Source of the DNA: Proteiniphilum acetatigenes DSM 18083
GTDB lineage: Bacteria; Bacteroidota; Bacteroidia; Bacteroidales; Dysgonomonadaceae
Direction of reading: 5' to 3'
DNA: 64,000 nucleotides
Assembly (NCBI RefSeq): GCF_000380985.1
Contig: NZ_KB905693.1
Coordinates: 368,770-432,769, forward strand
Part shown: in pieces, positions 1-8,114 of the stretch
Numbering within the stretch: the stretch's first letter is position 1
Layout: every line of letters begins with the position of its first letter
Notes under the pieces: generated by a model
Database searches by the model: none
Seen by the model: only the letters and a program-made list of their open reading frames with translations
Told to the model about the DNA's origin: nothing
Program-made: the position numbers and the translations under genes

Positions 1-1414
1 CCTCAACAATTGACCAGACATTATCGTTGGCAAGACTGTTCGGGTCGTTTGGATCATGGCGATAGTGAATAAACTCTTTTCCGTCGAAGCAATCCATCCC
101 CGACAGGTAGGTGCCGATCCATAACTTTCCGTTTTTGGCAGCACACAGGCTGACGATCACGTTATCGGTCAAAGAAGAGTTCCCGGATGAATAATGGTTA
201 TAAATAGGATACGATTCGTCCCTGGTATCTAAACGGACCAATCCGCTTCCGTTTGTGCCGACCCAGATAATTCCTTTGTCATCTTTAATAATGGAATTTA
301 CATCGGGTTTGAAGTTATCTACCTTTTTGAAATAATTGAGATGTTCAATGCCGAATTTGTAAATACTTTCGCTGTAGTAAGATATTCCGTTTTTATAGGT
401 GCCGATCCAGATGATACCTGTATTGTCGGGATAAATACAATTAATGCTGTTGTGCGCAATGCTTCGTTTGTCGTAAGGCAGGTTCCGCAAATTTGTCAAC
501 GTGTTGGTTTTTTTATCGATAATATCTATTCCCCCATGGTCGGTTGCCATCCAGATCAGCCCGTTGGGATCCTGGATAATATCCTGGATCATGTCACTTG
601 ACAATAAAAATGGAAAGTCACTGTGTTTTGATCCCAGATGCTTCCATTCTTTTTGCCGGGAATGGTATAACCAGGTTCCAAGCGGTATATCGGAATAGAT
701 CCATACGTTGTTGTCTGCGTCGACAAAGGCCTGATAATTATGGGCATTGCCTTTCTGTTGTTGTTGAATGTAGTTGTCGGTATAAGTGATCCGTAAACTG
801 CTTTTGTCCATATATTGAATAAGGCCGGATTGAAAAACAAACAGATAACTCTCTTCCGCTTCTTTTATATCGGTAATAATCCCGCTGCTTAATTGTCCCG
901 TTTGCCCGTTTTGAGGGAAGAATACCGATTTGCCTGTATCCGGCTGGTACTTGTAAAATCCGAATGAATTTGCATAACACCACATATTTTTATCTTTATC
1001 GATAAAGATAAGATCGACCGGGTTTGTTATGCCCATTTCATTTAACAGAATCTGACTCCTTTCGAATTTTTCTTTGTCGGGATTGAACACTACGTATCCA
1101 TCAGCCGTATGGATCCAAAGCTGTCCGCTTATATCTTCCTGTACATTGCTGACCCAATTATCCGGTAATGAATAATTGTCACTCGGATTGTGAAAAAACA
1201 CTTTAAATTTATATCCGTCATACCTGTTTAAGCCCGATGCGGTGGAGAACCACATAAAACCCTTACTGTCTTTGAAAATATGATTAATTTGATTGTGGGA
1301 AAGTCCGTCACGAACCTCCAGTTGTTTAAAGAGAAATGAAGATTGTCCCAAAAGAGATGGGTAACACCAGAGAAAAATGGGAAAAAGTAAAATAAGACGG
1401 AATAATCTCTTCAT
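1..1414 (-). CDS. Two-component regulator propeller protein (hybrid sensor type), N-terminal part, cut by the window edge
   Basis: The frame is open from an ATG at 1414-1412 to the left edge, giving 471 codons. It starts with a signal peptide (MKRLFRLILLFPIFLWCYP...LLGQ). The region after it begins LEVRDGLSHNQINHIF, followed by GFMWFSTASGLNRYDGYKF. Further blades read GLIWMATDHGGIDIID, GIIWVGTNGSGLVRLD and GKLWIGTYLSGMDCFDG. This is the periplasmic beta-propeller sensor of the family that in Bacteroidales usually continues into a Y_Y_Y domain, a membrane segment, a histidine kinase and often a receiver plus AraC domain, typically sensing polysaccharide fragments. The signalling half lies outside the window, so a kinase-only or propeller-only protein cannot be excluded. 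It is not in an operon with trxA, because a terminator lies between them. Confidence 0.88.
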   Translation of the reverse strand, partial: MKRLFRLILLFPIFLWCYPSLLGQSSFLFKQLEVRDGLSHNQINHIFKDSKGFMWFSTASGLNRYDGYKFKVFFHNPSDNYSLPDNWVSNVQEDISGQLWIHTADGYVVFNPDKEKFERSQILLNEMGITNPVDLIFIDKDKNMWCYANSFGFYKYQPDTGKSVFFPQNGQTGQLSSGIITDIKEAEESYLFVFQSGLIQYMDKSSLRITYTDNYIQQQQKGNAHNYQAFVDADNNVWIYSDIPLGTWLYHSRQKEWKHLGSKHSDFPFLLSSDMIQDIIQDPNGLIWMATDHGGIDIIDKKTNTLTNLRNLPYDKRSIAHNSINCIYPDNTGIIWIGTYKNGISYYSESIYKFGIEHLNYFKKVDNFKPDVNSIIKDDKGIIWVGTNGSGLVRLDTRDESYPIYNHYSSGNSSLTDNVIVSLCAAKNGKLWIGTYLSGMDCFDGKEFIHYRHDPNDPNSLANDNVWSIVE

Positions 1415-1468
1415 TGGTTCAATCTTTATACCGAACAGTTTTCCTCAACTCACAGATTGTTTATCTCA

Positions 1469-1476
1469 CAAACATA
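1469..1476 (-). promoter_or_regulatory. Possible -7 element for the propeller sensor gene
   Basis: On the minus strand this reads TATGTTTG, a fit to the Bacteroidota -7 consensus TAnnTTTG, 55 bases upstream of the ATG at 1414. The -33 element is not convincing (a weak TTG about 23 bases further upstream). Confidence 0.3.
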
Positions 1477-1537
1477 ATAAAAATTATTTGTTCTTTATAC
1501 AATTATTTAAAATTTTGATACAGACTCTGTTATTAAC

Positions 1538-1566
1538 AAAAAAATCCCGACAATTTATGCCGGGAT
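1538..1566 (-). terminator. Rho-independent terminator of the dnaE-trxA operon
   Basis: Read on the minus strand, ATCCCG (1566-1561) pairs with CGGGAT (1549-1544) around an 11-base loop and is followed by seven T. It lies 28 bases past the trxA stop and separates trxA from the sensor gene downstream. Confidence 0.75.
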
Positions 1567-1593
1567 ATTTTGTTAATAATATAAATAGGTTAT

Positions 1594-1908
1594 TTATACT
1601 AACTTATCGATTTTCTCAGTAAAAAGTGTTTTGGGGCCTGCACCTACCAGTTTGTCTACCACTTTACCGTTTTTAATGAAAAGCACGGTAGGGATATTGC
1701 GGATTCCGTATTTGCCGGTAGTTTCGTCATTCTCATCCACATTGAGTTTGCCTACTACCACTTTATCCTTGTACTCTTCTCCGATCTCTTCGATGATGGG
1801 TCCGATCATTTTGCAGGGGCCACACCATTCAGCCCAGAAATCTATGACCACCAGCTTGTCTGTATCCAATACTGAGTCAAGGGTTGCATCTGTAATTTGA
1901 AGCGCCAT
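1594..1908 (-). CDS. trxA: Thioredoxin
   Basis: A 104-residue cytoplasmic thioredoxin, the family's normal length. It reduces protein disulfides and feeds ribonucleotide reductase and similar enzymes. The active site WCGPC is at residues 28-32 inside FWAEWCGPCKM, and the cis-proline loop is RNIPTVLF. No signal peptide is present, unlike the periplasmic thiol-disulfide proteins of the group. It starts 25 bases after the dnaE stop on the same strand and ends in a clear terminator, so it is probably cotranscribed with dnaE. Confidence 0.95.
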   Translation of the reverse strand: MALQITDATLDSVLDTDKLVVIDFWAEWCGPCKMIGPIIEEIGEEYKDKVVVGKLNVDENDETTGKYGIRNIPTVLFIKNGKVVDKLVGAGPKTLFTEKIDKLV

Positions 1909-1933
1909 AATTTGTCTTTTTTGTTATTATTTA

Positions 1934-4900
1934 TTAGTTGATTTTAAAGTCGATAGATAAGTTATTCTTTAAGTAATCGATGAACCTTTTATTTACTTGA
2001 ATTTTGGCTGGCCGTGAAAACAGCTGAATTCTCATGTGCGGTTCTTCACCAATAATTTGGAAATATAACAATGAATTTCCGGAATTGTTTTTTACAAGTG
2101 CCGATAATTCAGCTACGGAGGTGTCATCTATTTCTGAAAGAGGAATTTGCAGAGTGATCTTTGACACCAGCTTGTCTTTCACTTCGGATAACAGGGAAAT
2201 GGAGGATATTTTTACTTCCATCTCTCCCTCCCGGTAACGTCTGGGCTGTACTTTTCCCTCAATATAGATAGAGAGTCCGATACGTGCGTATCTGCCGAAG
2301 TTCACACTGTCTTCGCTGAAAAGTGCGATCTCATACTTACCGGCGTAATCTTCCAGTTTGAAGATAGTGTAAGGAGAACCTCTTTTGGTTTGTCCCTCAC
2401 GTACAGCTGTGACAATGCCTCCAAAGGTGATATCTTTCCCATTGAGAGAATCAAGATCTTGTAATTGCTGCGTATCTGCATTGCAGACATATTTGAGAAT
2501 AAACTCATATTCATCTAACGGGTGTGCCGATAAATAGATACCAATCAGTTCCCGTTCTTTGTTCAGCCTTTCCAGATCCGACCAGCGGGCGGCCTGGGGA
2601 ATTTCGGGACGGGCTATCTGGAAAGAGGTATCGTCACCGAACAACGAATTCATTGCTTCTATCTTGTCTTGCTGATACTTATTACCGTAACGGATGAGTG
2701 TCTCTAAAAATTCTTCGCCTTTACTGTTCTGGGCAGCAAACTGCTCCCTCTGTATACCGGGAAAGGAGTCGAAAGCTCCTGCCAGTGCCAAAGCCTCAAT
2801 ATTCTTTTTGTTGCAGGAAGAAAGGTTTACACGTTCCACAAAATCGAAAATATCTTTATAACGGCCGTTTTGTATACGCTCTGCGATGATATCGTTTACC
2901 GCATTTTGTCCCACGCTCTTGATGGCCGCCAGTCCGAAGCGGACATCACCTGCGTCATTCACGGAAAATTTCAGCATCGACTCATTCACGTCCGGAGGAA
3001 GCACGTTGATACCCATCGCCATGCACTCATCCATGAATTTGGTGATTTCAGTGATGTTGTTCAGGTTATTGGAGAGTACCGCCGCCATGTATTCCGACGG
3101 GTAGTTGGCCTTGAGCCACGCTGTCTGGTAAGCTACCCAAGAATAACAGGTCGCGTGCGATTTATTGAAAGCGTAAGAGGCAAACTTTTCCCAGTCGTTC
3201 CATATCTTATTGAGCACTTTTGCGTCATATCCGTTCTTTGTACCGCCTGCGATGAATTTTTCCTTTAGCGCCGTCATCTTGTCGATCAGTTTTTTTCCCA
3301 TCGCCTTACGCAACTCATCCGATTGTCCACGTGTGAAATTGGCGAGCAAACGGGACAGAAGCATCACCTGCTCCTGATAGACGGTGATCCCATAGGTCTC
3401 ATCCAGGTATTTCTCCATGATGGGAATGTCGTATGCGATCTCCTCCCTGCCGTGCTTACGGGCCACAAAAGAAGGGATATAGTCCATGGGCCCCGGACGG
3501 TAGAGGGCATTCATCGCTATCAGGTCTTCAAACTTACTTGGTTGCAACTCTTTGAGGTATTTCTGCATACCTGCCGATTCAAACTGGAAGGTCCCGGTGG
3601 TCTGTCCGTTACAATAGAGCCTGTAAGTAGCCTCATCGTTCATGTCGATGGCGTCGATGTTTATCTTTATTCCCCGGTTTTGTTCGATGATGGATAGCGC
3701 ATCTTTGATAATGGAAAGCGTTTTGAGCCCGAGGAAATCCATCTTGATCAACCCTGTCTCCTCGATCACTGACCCTTCATATTGTGTGACCAGCAGCTTC
3801 TCTTTGGTCTCTTTATCTTCTGCCGTGCTGATGGGAACTACATCTGAAATATCGGTCTGGCCGATAATTACGCCGCAGGCATGGACTCCTGTGCTTCGTA
3901 CGTTCCCTTCGAGCATTGCGGCATACTTCAACGTGCTTTTCACCAGCGGGTCGTTGCTCTGGGCAGCCTCCTGCAACTCGGGCACATTCTCTATCGCTGC
4001 TTTCAGATTGATTTTTTTGACGTTGGGTATCCTGTCGGGCACGAGCTTGGCGAGCCTGTTCGATTCGGACAGAGGCAGCTTGTGTACACGTGCCACATCG
4101 CGGATCGACGATTTTGTAGCCATCGTGCCATAGGTGATGATATGCGCTACCTTCTCACTGCCGTATTTTTCCGTCACCCAGCGTAATACCTTTCCGCGAC
4201 CCTCATCATCGAAATCGATATCGATATCGGGCATCGAGATACGGTCGGGGTTCAGGAAACGCTCGAACAGCAGATCATATTTCAATGGGTCGATATCGGT
4301 GATCCTCAGGCAATATGCTACAGCAGAACCTGCAGCCGATCCACGCCCCGGGCCGACAGCCACATCCATTTCCCGGGCCGCATTGATAAAGTCCTGTACA
4401 ATCAAAAAGTAGCCGGGAAAACCCATAGTCTTGATGGTCTCCAATTCGAATTCGAGTCGCTCCTCAACTTCCGGAGAGAGCGTATCTCCATATCTTTTTT
4501 GAGCACCTTTTTTAGTGAGATATGCAAGATAGTCGGCTTCCAACTTGATACGGATAACTTTGTCATAGCCTCCCAGGCGATGGAAATTGGCTGTGCCGAA
4601 TTCTTCGACCAGTTCCTTTTCTGAATATTTTTGCTTATAAATCTCTTCGGTACCGAAAGCAGGATCGATAGGATAGAAGGGCATCAGGGCTGCATGATCT
4701 ACCGAATACCATTCGACTTTGTCGGCGACTTCCAGTGTGTTGATCAACGCCTCGGGAATATCGGCAAAGATACGGTTCATTTCAGCAGTAGTTTTCAGCC
4801 ACTCCTGCTTGGTATATCGCATCCGGTTGGGGTCATCGAAATCCTTTCCGGTGCTCAGGCAGATCAACCGGTCGTGCGCGTCGGCGTCCTCTTCGTTCAC

Positions 4901-5677
4901 GAAATGAACGTCATTGCTCGCGATTATCTTCACATCATATTTTCTGGCGATACGGATCAGCTCCTGATTTACTCTTTCCTGTTTGGGGTAGGTGGTCTGG
5001 TCGGCATCAACCCTGTCGGTCTTATGTCGTTGGAGTTCGATATAGTAATCTTCACCGAAAATGCCTTTGAACCACTGTACCGCCTCTTCGGCTTCCTGTA
5101 TCTGTCCGCTGTCGATTTTCCGGGAGATTTCACCGCCAAGGCAGGCTGAGGAGACGATCAGTCCTTCGTGGTATTGTTCGAGTAGTTCCTTATCGATACG
5201 TGGGCGATAGTAAAAGCCTTCGGTCCAGCTCTTGGAGACCATCTTGATAAGGTTTTTATACCCTTGCAGGTTCTTGGCAAGCACGACCAGGTGCCACCCG
5301 CTGCCGTCGATCTTCTCCGACTGCAGATGACGGTTACGGCGTGCCACGTAGCATTCGCACCCTACTATCGGTTTAAACAGTTTACTTTCCGTCTCGGTGA
5401 GTTTTTGACGGAGTTGCCCGATCTTCTCTCCACTTTCCCCTTTCTTCTCCAGATCGCTTATCTCGCTCTTTATTTTTTTTATTTCTGCGTTTACCGGAGC
5501 ATTTTTCCTGGCGGCATAATTGAGGAATTCCTTGATGCCGTACATGGCACCGTGGTCGGTCAGCGCCAGCGCTTTCATACCGTCTCCTACGGCTTTGTCG
5601 ATCAGGCGTTGTATGCTTGCCTGCCCGTCGAGCAGTGAATACTGCGAGTGAACATGTAGATGTACAAACGGATGCAT
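1934..5677 (-). CDS. dnaE: DNA polymerase III alpha subunit
   Basis: A 1247-residue replicative polymerase of the DnaE class. The N-terminal PHP domain begins HLHVHSQYSLLDG (residues 6-18) and contains a charged Lys/Glu-rich insertion at about residues 63-95, which makes it longer than E. coli DnaE (1160). The palm carries GPGRGSAAGSAVAYCL and the catalytic acidic motif PDIDIDF near residue 480. The finger region contains RPGPMDYIPSFVARKHG. Towards the C-terminus come helix-hairpin-helix sequence, an OB-fold region (ITFGGIVTAVREGQTKRGSPY) and a tail with no recognised motif. It synthesises the chromosome as part of the holoenzyme. It is the first gene of the dnaE-trxA unit. Confidence 0.97.
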   Translation of the reverse strand: MHPFVHLHVHSQYSLLDGQASIQRLIDKAVGDGMKALALTDHGAMYGIKEFLNYAARKNAPVNAEIKKIKSEISDLEKKGESGEKIGQLRQKLTETESKLFKPIVGCECYVARRNRHLQSEKIDGSGWHLVVLAKNLQGYKNLIKMVSKSWTEGFYYRPRIDKELLEQYHEGLIVSSACLGGEISRKIDSGQIQEAEEAVQWFKGIFGEDYYIELQRHKTDRVDADQTTYPKQERVNQELIRIARKYDVKIIASNDVHFVNEEDADAHDRLICLSTGKDFDDPNRMRYTKQEWLKTTAEMNRIFADIPEALINTLEVADKVEWYSVDHAALMPFYPIDPAFGTEEIYKQKYSEKELVEEFGTANFHRLGGYDKVIRIKLEADYLAYLTKKGAQKRYGDTLSPEVEERLEFELETIKTMGFPGYFLIVQDFINAAREMDVAVGPGRGSAAGSAVAYCLRITDIDPLKYDLLFERFLNPDRISMPDIDIDFDDEGRGKVLRWVTEKYGSEKVAHIITYGTMATKSSIRDVARVHKLPLSESNRLAKLVPDRIPNVKKINLKAAIENVPELQEAAQSNDPLVKSTLKYAAMLEGNVRSTGVHACGVIIGQTDISDVVPISTAEDKETKEKLLVTQYEGSVIEETGLIKMDFLGLKTLSIIKDALSIIEQNRGIKINIDAIDMNDEATYRLYCNGQTTGTFQFESAGMQKYLKELQPSKFEDLIAMNALYRPGPMDYIPSFVARKHGREEIAYDIPIMEKYLDETYGITVYQEQVMLLSRLLANFTRGQSDELRKAMGKKLIDKMTALKEKFIAGGTKNGYDAKVLNKIWNDWEKFASYAFNKSHATCYSWVAYQTAWLKANYPSEYMAAVLSNNLNNITEITKFMDECMAMGINVLPPDVNESMLKFSVNDAGDVRFGLAAIKSVGQNAVNDIIAERIQNGRYKDIFDFVERVNLSSCNKKNIEALALAGAFDSFPGIQREQFAAQNSKGEEFLETLIRYGNKYQQDKIEAMNSLFGDDTSFQIARPEIPQAARWSDLERLNKERELIGIYLSAHPLDEYEFILKYVCNADTQQLQDLDSLNGKDITFGGIVTAVREGQTKRGSPYTIFKLEDYAGKYEIALFSEDSVNFGRYARIGLSIYIEGKVQPRRYREGEMEVKISSISLLSEVKDKLVSKITLQIPLSEIDDTSVAELSALVKNNSGNSLLYFQIIGEEPHMRIQLFSRPAKIQVNKRFIDYLKNNLSIDFKIN

Positions 5678-5721
5678 ATAATTTGGTCGTATTTTTTAGA
5701 CTATTTCGTTAAGCTAAATGA

Positions 5722-5748
5722 GCAAAGTCAAACTTGTTTGAACTTTGC
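5722..5748. repeat. Palindromic (REP-like) unit upstream of dnaE
   Basis: An imperfect palindrome with the core CAAAC-TT-GTTTG and outer arms gcaaagt/actttgc, able to form a hairpin of about 12 bp. The same core recurs 80 bases further out (5811-5839), and related forms occur at 26340-26364 and 44355-44370. Confidence 0.6.
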
Positions 5749-5785
5749 CATGGCGAGAAATAGTCTAACTTTAGTGAATTCTGAG

Positions 5786-5862
5786 TAGGGCAAATATAGT
5801 GAAAGCCGAAAGGTAAGCCAAACTTGTTTGAGCCTACCTGAGGCGCATCCTATATTCTACAA
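5786..5862 (-). repeat. Dispersed palindrome-plus-promoter element, copy A
   Basis: On the minus strand the segment runs: gatgcgcctc, a hairpin (5839-5811, core CAAACAAGTTTG), TCGGCTTTCA, then TATATTTGC. Copy B at 26312-26386 shares about two thirds of its positions, including gcctc, ctcaa-caag-ttgg, tcggctttca and tat-tttgc. It sits about 110 bases upstream of dnaE. Confidence 0.65.
5791..5822 (-). promoter_or_regulatory. Likely dnaE promoter
   Basis: On the minus strand, TTTG (5822-5819), 20 bases, TATATTTG (5798-5791) matches the Bacteroidota -33/-7 arrangement. The -33 element overlaps the right arm of the palindrome, so a protein or structure acting on the palindrome could affect initiation. 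The expected 5' leader is about 105 bases. Confidence 0.6.
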
Positions 5863-6068
5863 AAATACGGAAATTCGACCAACATTCTCGGAGTTATTGT
5901 CAGAAGTTATCAACGGGTGATGGTATCTATCTTATTAAATTACCAATTACTAATTACTAATTACCAATTACCAAAAGACTAAAAATAAAAAGTGAAAAAC
6001 TAAAAGTGAAAAATTATCGAAGATTATGCGTACTGCTCATTGCATGAATTCAACTGTTATAATAGGAA
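5863..6068. repeat. AT-rich intergenic tract with a degenerate tandem repeat
   Basis: Non-coding stretch. From about 5937 to 5975 it contains repeats of the unit aattaccaattact, followed by aaaagtgaaaaactaaaagtg. The same unit types recur in front of several genes in this window. No convincing gene is seen here. Confidence 0.6.
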
Positions 6069-6298
6069 TTATATCTCTTTTTGCCACGAAATCAACCCCC
6101 TTGTCTCTAAGGGAGCCTGCATATACGTCGTATCCTGCACGTCGGAGTTCCGGATAAACCAGGTTTTCCGGCTTATATCCATGCCGTAGCCAAATCCGGA
6201 ATAGAGCCAATTTTTGAACGACAGATCATTGATATAATCTATTTTTTTGTCTCATCTTTGGGCAAAATAAAAAGTTCGGGCAAAGCTCCACTCTCCAT
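6069..6298 (-). pseudogene. Frameshifted gene remnant of unknown function
   Basis: On the minus strand an ATG at 6298 opens MESGALPELFILPKDETK and meets a stop at a run of seven A (6248-6242). In the next frame the sequence continues KIDYINDLSFKNWLYSGFG and then YGMDISRKTWFIRNSD, ending in a stop at 6069. Joining the two frames across the homopolymer gives one sensible polypeptide of about 75 residues. This suggests a broken gene or a sequencing slip in the A run. The family is not recognised. Nothing else supportable is seen between 6299 and 6516. Confidence 0.35.
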
Positions 6299-6516
6299 GT
6301 AGTTTTTTTCAAAAAACTTCTATCAATTTGTAAAATAAACTCTTGTCAATTTGTCAATATAAGCATGATAACTTTCATTAATGCCTGTCTGTCCTGTCTT
6401 TTCCGATACGAGTTTATCCGTGAAGTGGATCTTATCCGTCCGATACCTTCTGATTCTGTCAGGGTTGGTAAAACAGGATATTTCATTCTATGGTCGCGTT
6501 TTTTATCGGCAAAATT

Positions 6517-7200
6517 TCACATAATCCTTATCGTAATCCTACCATAGTTATTATTTTGTGAAAGAAATTTTGAGAGAGATTGCCCATCGAGGATAACACT
6601 TCGGTGAGCGGTGTACATATCGTACCAACCATACCCGAGACCGATAAAAAGCCTGAACCCTTTATCTCCTCTTTTGAAATGGTGAAATAACCCCGCCTCC
6701 ACAAATACACCGGGTGAAAATTTGGAGAATTGGAACTTCCCGATAATCTCCGGTTGCCGGTTCAAATCACTTCCTGTCCGCTTTTCTATCGAAATATAAT
6801 CAAACGGAATTGGTTCAAATAAGAAAGAGCCATTTCCGTATATTCCGGTATTCCCGATAAGTGAGCGCATATAAAAAGTAGATAAGACTATGTTCAGGTG
6901 TTTTGCACTTTTATTATGTAAATAATAACTACTGGTTTGTTCTACGTTCGACCACTGGGGTATATCCAGTGAAGCTGCGGCAAACATAACTCCTCCAGAA
7001 ACACCAAAACCGGGATTAAATAACCAGTTACGATTAACAGAAAAATGGGCTGCTACATTTTCTGAATTGGCATACAAACCTCCATCTAAACTAAGTGATG
7101 CTTGTTCCTGGGCAAGTGAGAAATTGGACTTCAATAGGAAACAACCAACCATTAAGATTATATGGCAAACATGAAATATTTTACCTCTTGATTGTTTCAT
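6517..7200 (-). CDS. Putative outer-membrane beta-barrel protein
   Basis: 227 residues with a signal peptide (cleavage near SLAQ-EQASLSL). The mature part is made of alternating amphipathic strands rich in aromatic and glycine residues (GFGVSGGVMFAAASL, SPGVFVEAGLFHHF, GFRLFIGLGYGWYDM) and ends in a strand, GRITIRIM. This pattern is that of small eight- to ten-stranded outer-membrane barrels. The exact family and ligand are unknown. It lies 24 bases after the barrel gene at 7225-7857, on the same strand, so the two are probably cotranscribed. Confidence 0.6.
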   Translation of the reverse strand: MKQSRGKIFHVCHIILMVGCFLLKSNFSLAQEQASLSLDGGLYANSENVAAHFSVNRNWLFNPGFGVSGGVMFAAASLDIPQWSNVEQTSSYYLHNKSAKHLNIVLSTFYMRSLIGNTGIYGNGSFLFEPIPFDYISIEKRTGSDLNRQPEIIGKFQFSKFSPGVFVEAGLFHHFKRGDKGFRLFIGLGYGWYDMYTAHRSVILDGQSLSKFLSQNNNYGRITIRIM

Positions 7201-7224
7201 ATTTTTAGCAATATGTGAATAAAC

Positions 7225-7857
7225 TCAATGCAGATAATAGACAACACCCAAACGGAAGCCACTTTCGTCTGTACGCTGATGATAATTTTCCATAGAAAAA
7301 GGGATCAGGTTATGCATTTTATAGTAGAGATTGACAAACAAGCCTACCGGTATATTTTTCAGGTTATATTTTGCACCGACACCGATAGTCGCACCAATGC
7401 CGGTCTGGCTATCCAGATGATTCTCTTTTCCGGTATCTATCCCAAGTAACAATCCTCCGTTCAAAAAGAAATATTTCAAAAATGCCCAACGCACCGTTAC
7501 CGGTATATCGACTACAGCATTCGTTACATTGTAGGGCTCCGGCGCATCCGGTCCAAGCGATGCATTACTGAATTGATACGTATATTTACTATAGGAGATA
7601 CCGGTTTCTATATCCAAACGTTTTGTGAGAGGGCGTATATAGGTAATTCCCAAAGAATAATACCCCTTGCCGACATATCCACCCGCCCCATCAAGGCTTT
7701 CAAAATAGAAGGCATCATTGTCCCCTAAACCGGAATAGGTGATGCCAATGGCACCTTTTGAGTCGGAAAAAGTTGATTGTGCATGTAGATTGCCCTGCCA
7801 AAAAAGTGGAACGGAAAAAAGTAATCCAATCAGGAAGCATTGTGCTGATCGTTTCAT
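7225..7857 (-). CDS. Porin-family outer-membrane beta-barrel protein
   Basis: 210 residues. The signal peptide is MKRSAQCFLIGLLFSVPLFW...LHAQ. The mature part has features of the small outer-membrane barrel families: YSLGITYIRPLTKRLDIETG, VRWAFLKYFFLNGGLLLGID, GATIGVGAKYNLKNIPVGLF, ending FRLGVVYYLH. It is followed by a second barrel gene with a 24-base gap. No partner gene indicates a specific role. Bases 7858-8114 between it and the export operon are AT-rich and contain no supportable gene. Confidence 0.65.
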   Translation of the reverse strand: MKRSAQCFLIGLLFSVPLFWQGNLHAQSTFSDSKGAIGITYSGLGDNDAFYFESLDGAGGYVGKGYYSLGITYIRPLTKRLDIETGISYSKYTYQFSNASLGPDAPEPYNVTNAVVDIPVTVRWAFLKYFFLNGGLLLGIDTGKENHLDSQTGIGATIGVGAKYNLKNIPVGLFVNLYYKMHNLIPFSMENYHQRTDESGFRLGVVYYLH

Positions 7858-8114
7858 ACCAGTACTTTTTAGTTATTAGAAATCAATTCTGTCCCGGTAA
7901 AGATTTTCATCGTTGCCTCATACAGTGTAATATTGTTGCTGGTGGAATTACAACCTTGTAATATGACCACACATTGTAGATTATACTATTAAGATGTACA
8001 AGATGGAAAAACGTTGCTTCATTTTTTTATTAATTTTTTTTATTTGTATATATATTCAATTACCGATTGAACGAGAATCCCTTCCTATTTCATCTGCTTT
8101 TCTACTAACGATTA

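Noticed and set aside
4631..5149. 172-codon frame antisense to dnaE
   Set aside because: No domain signal; the codon pattern belongs to dnaE on the other strand.
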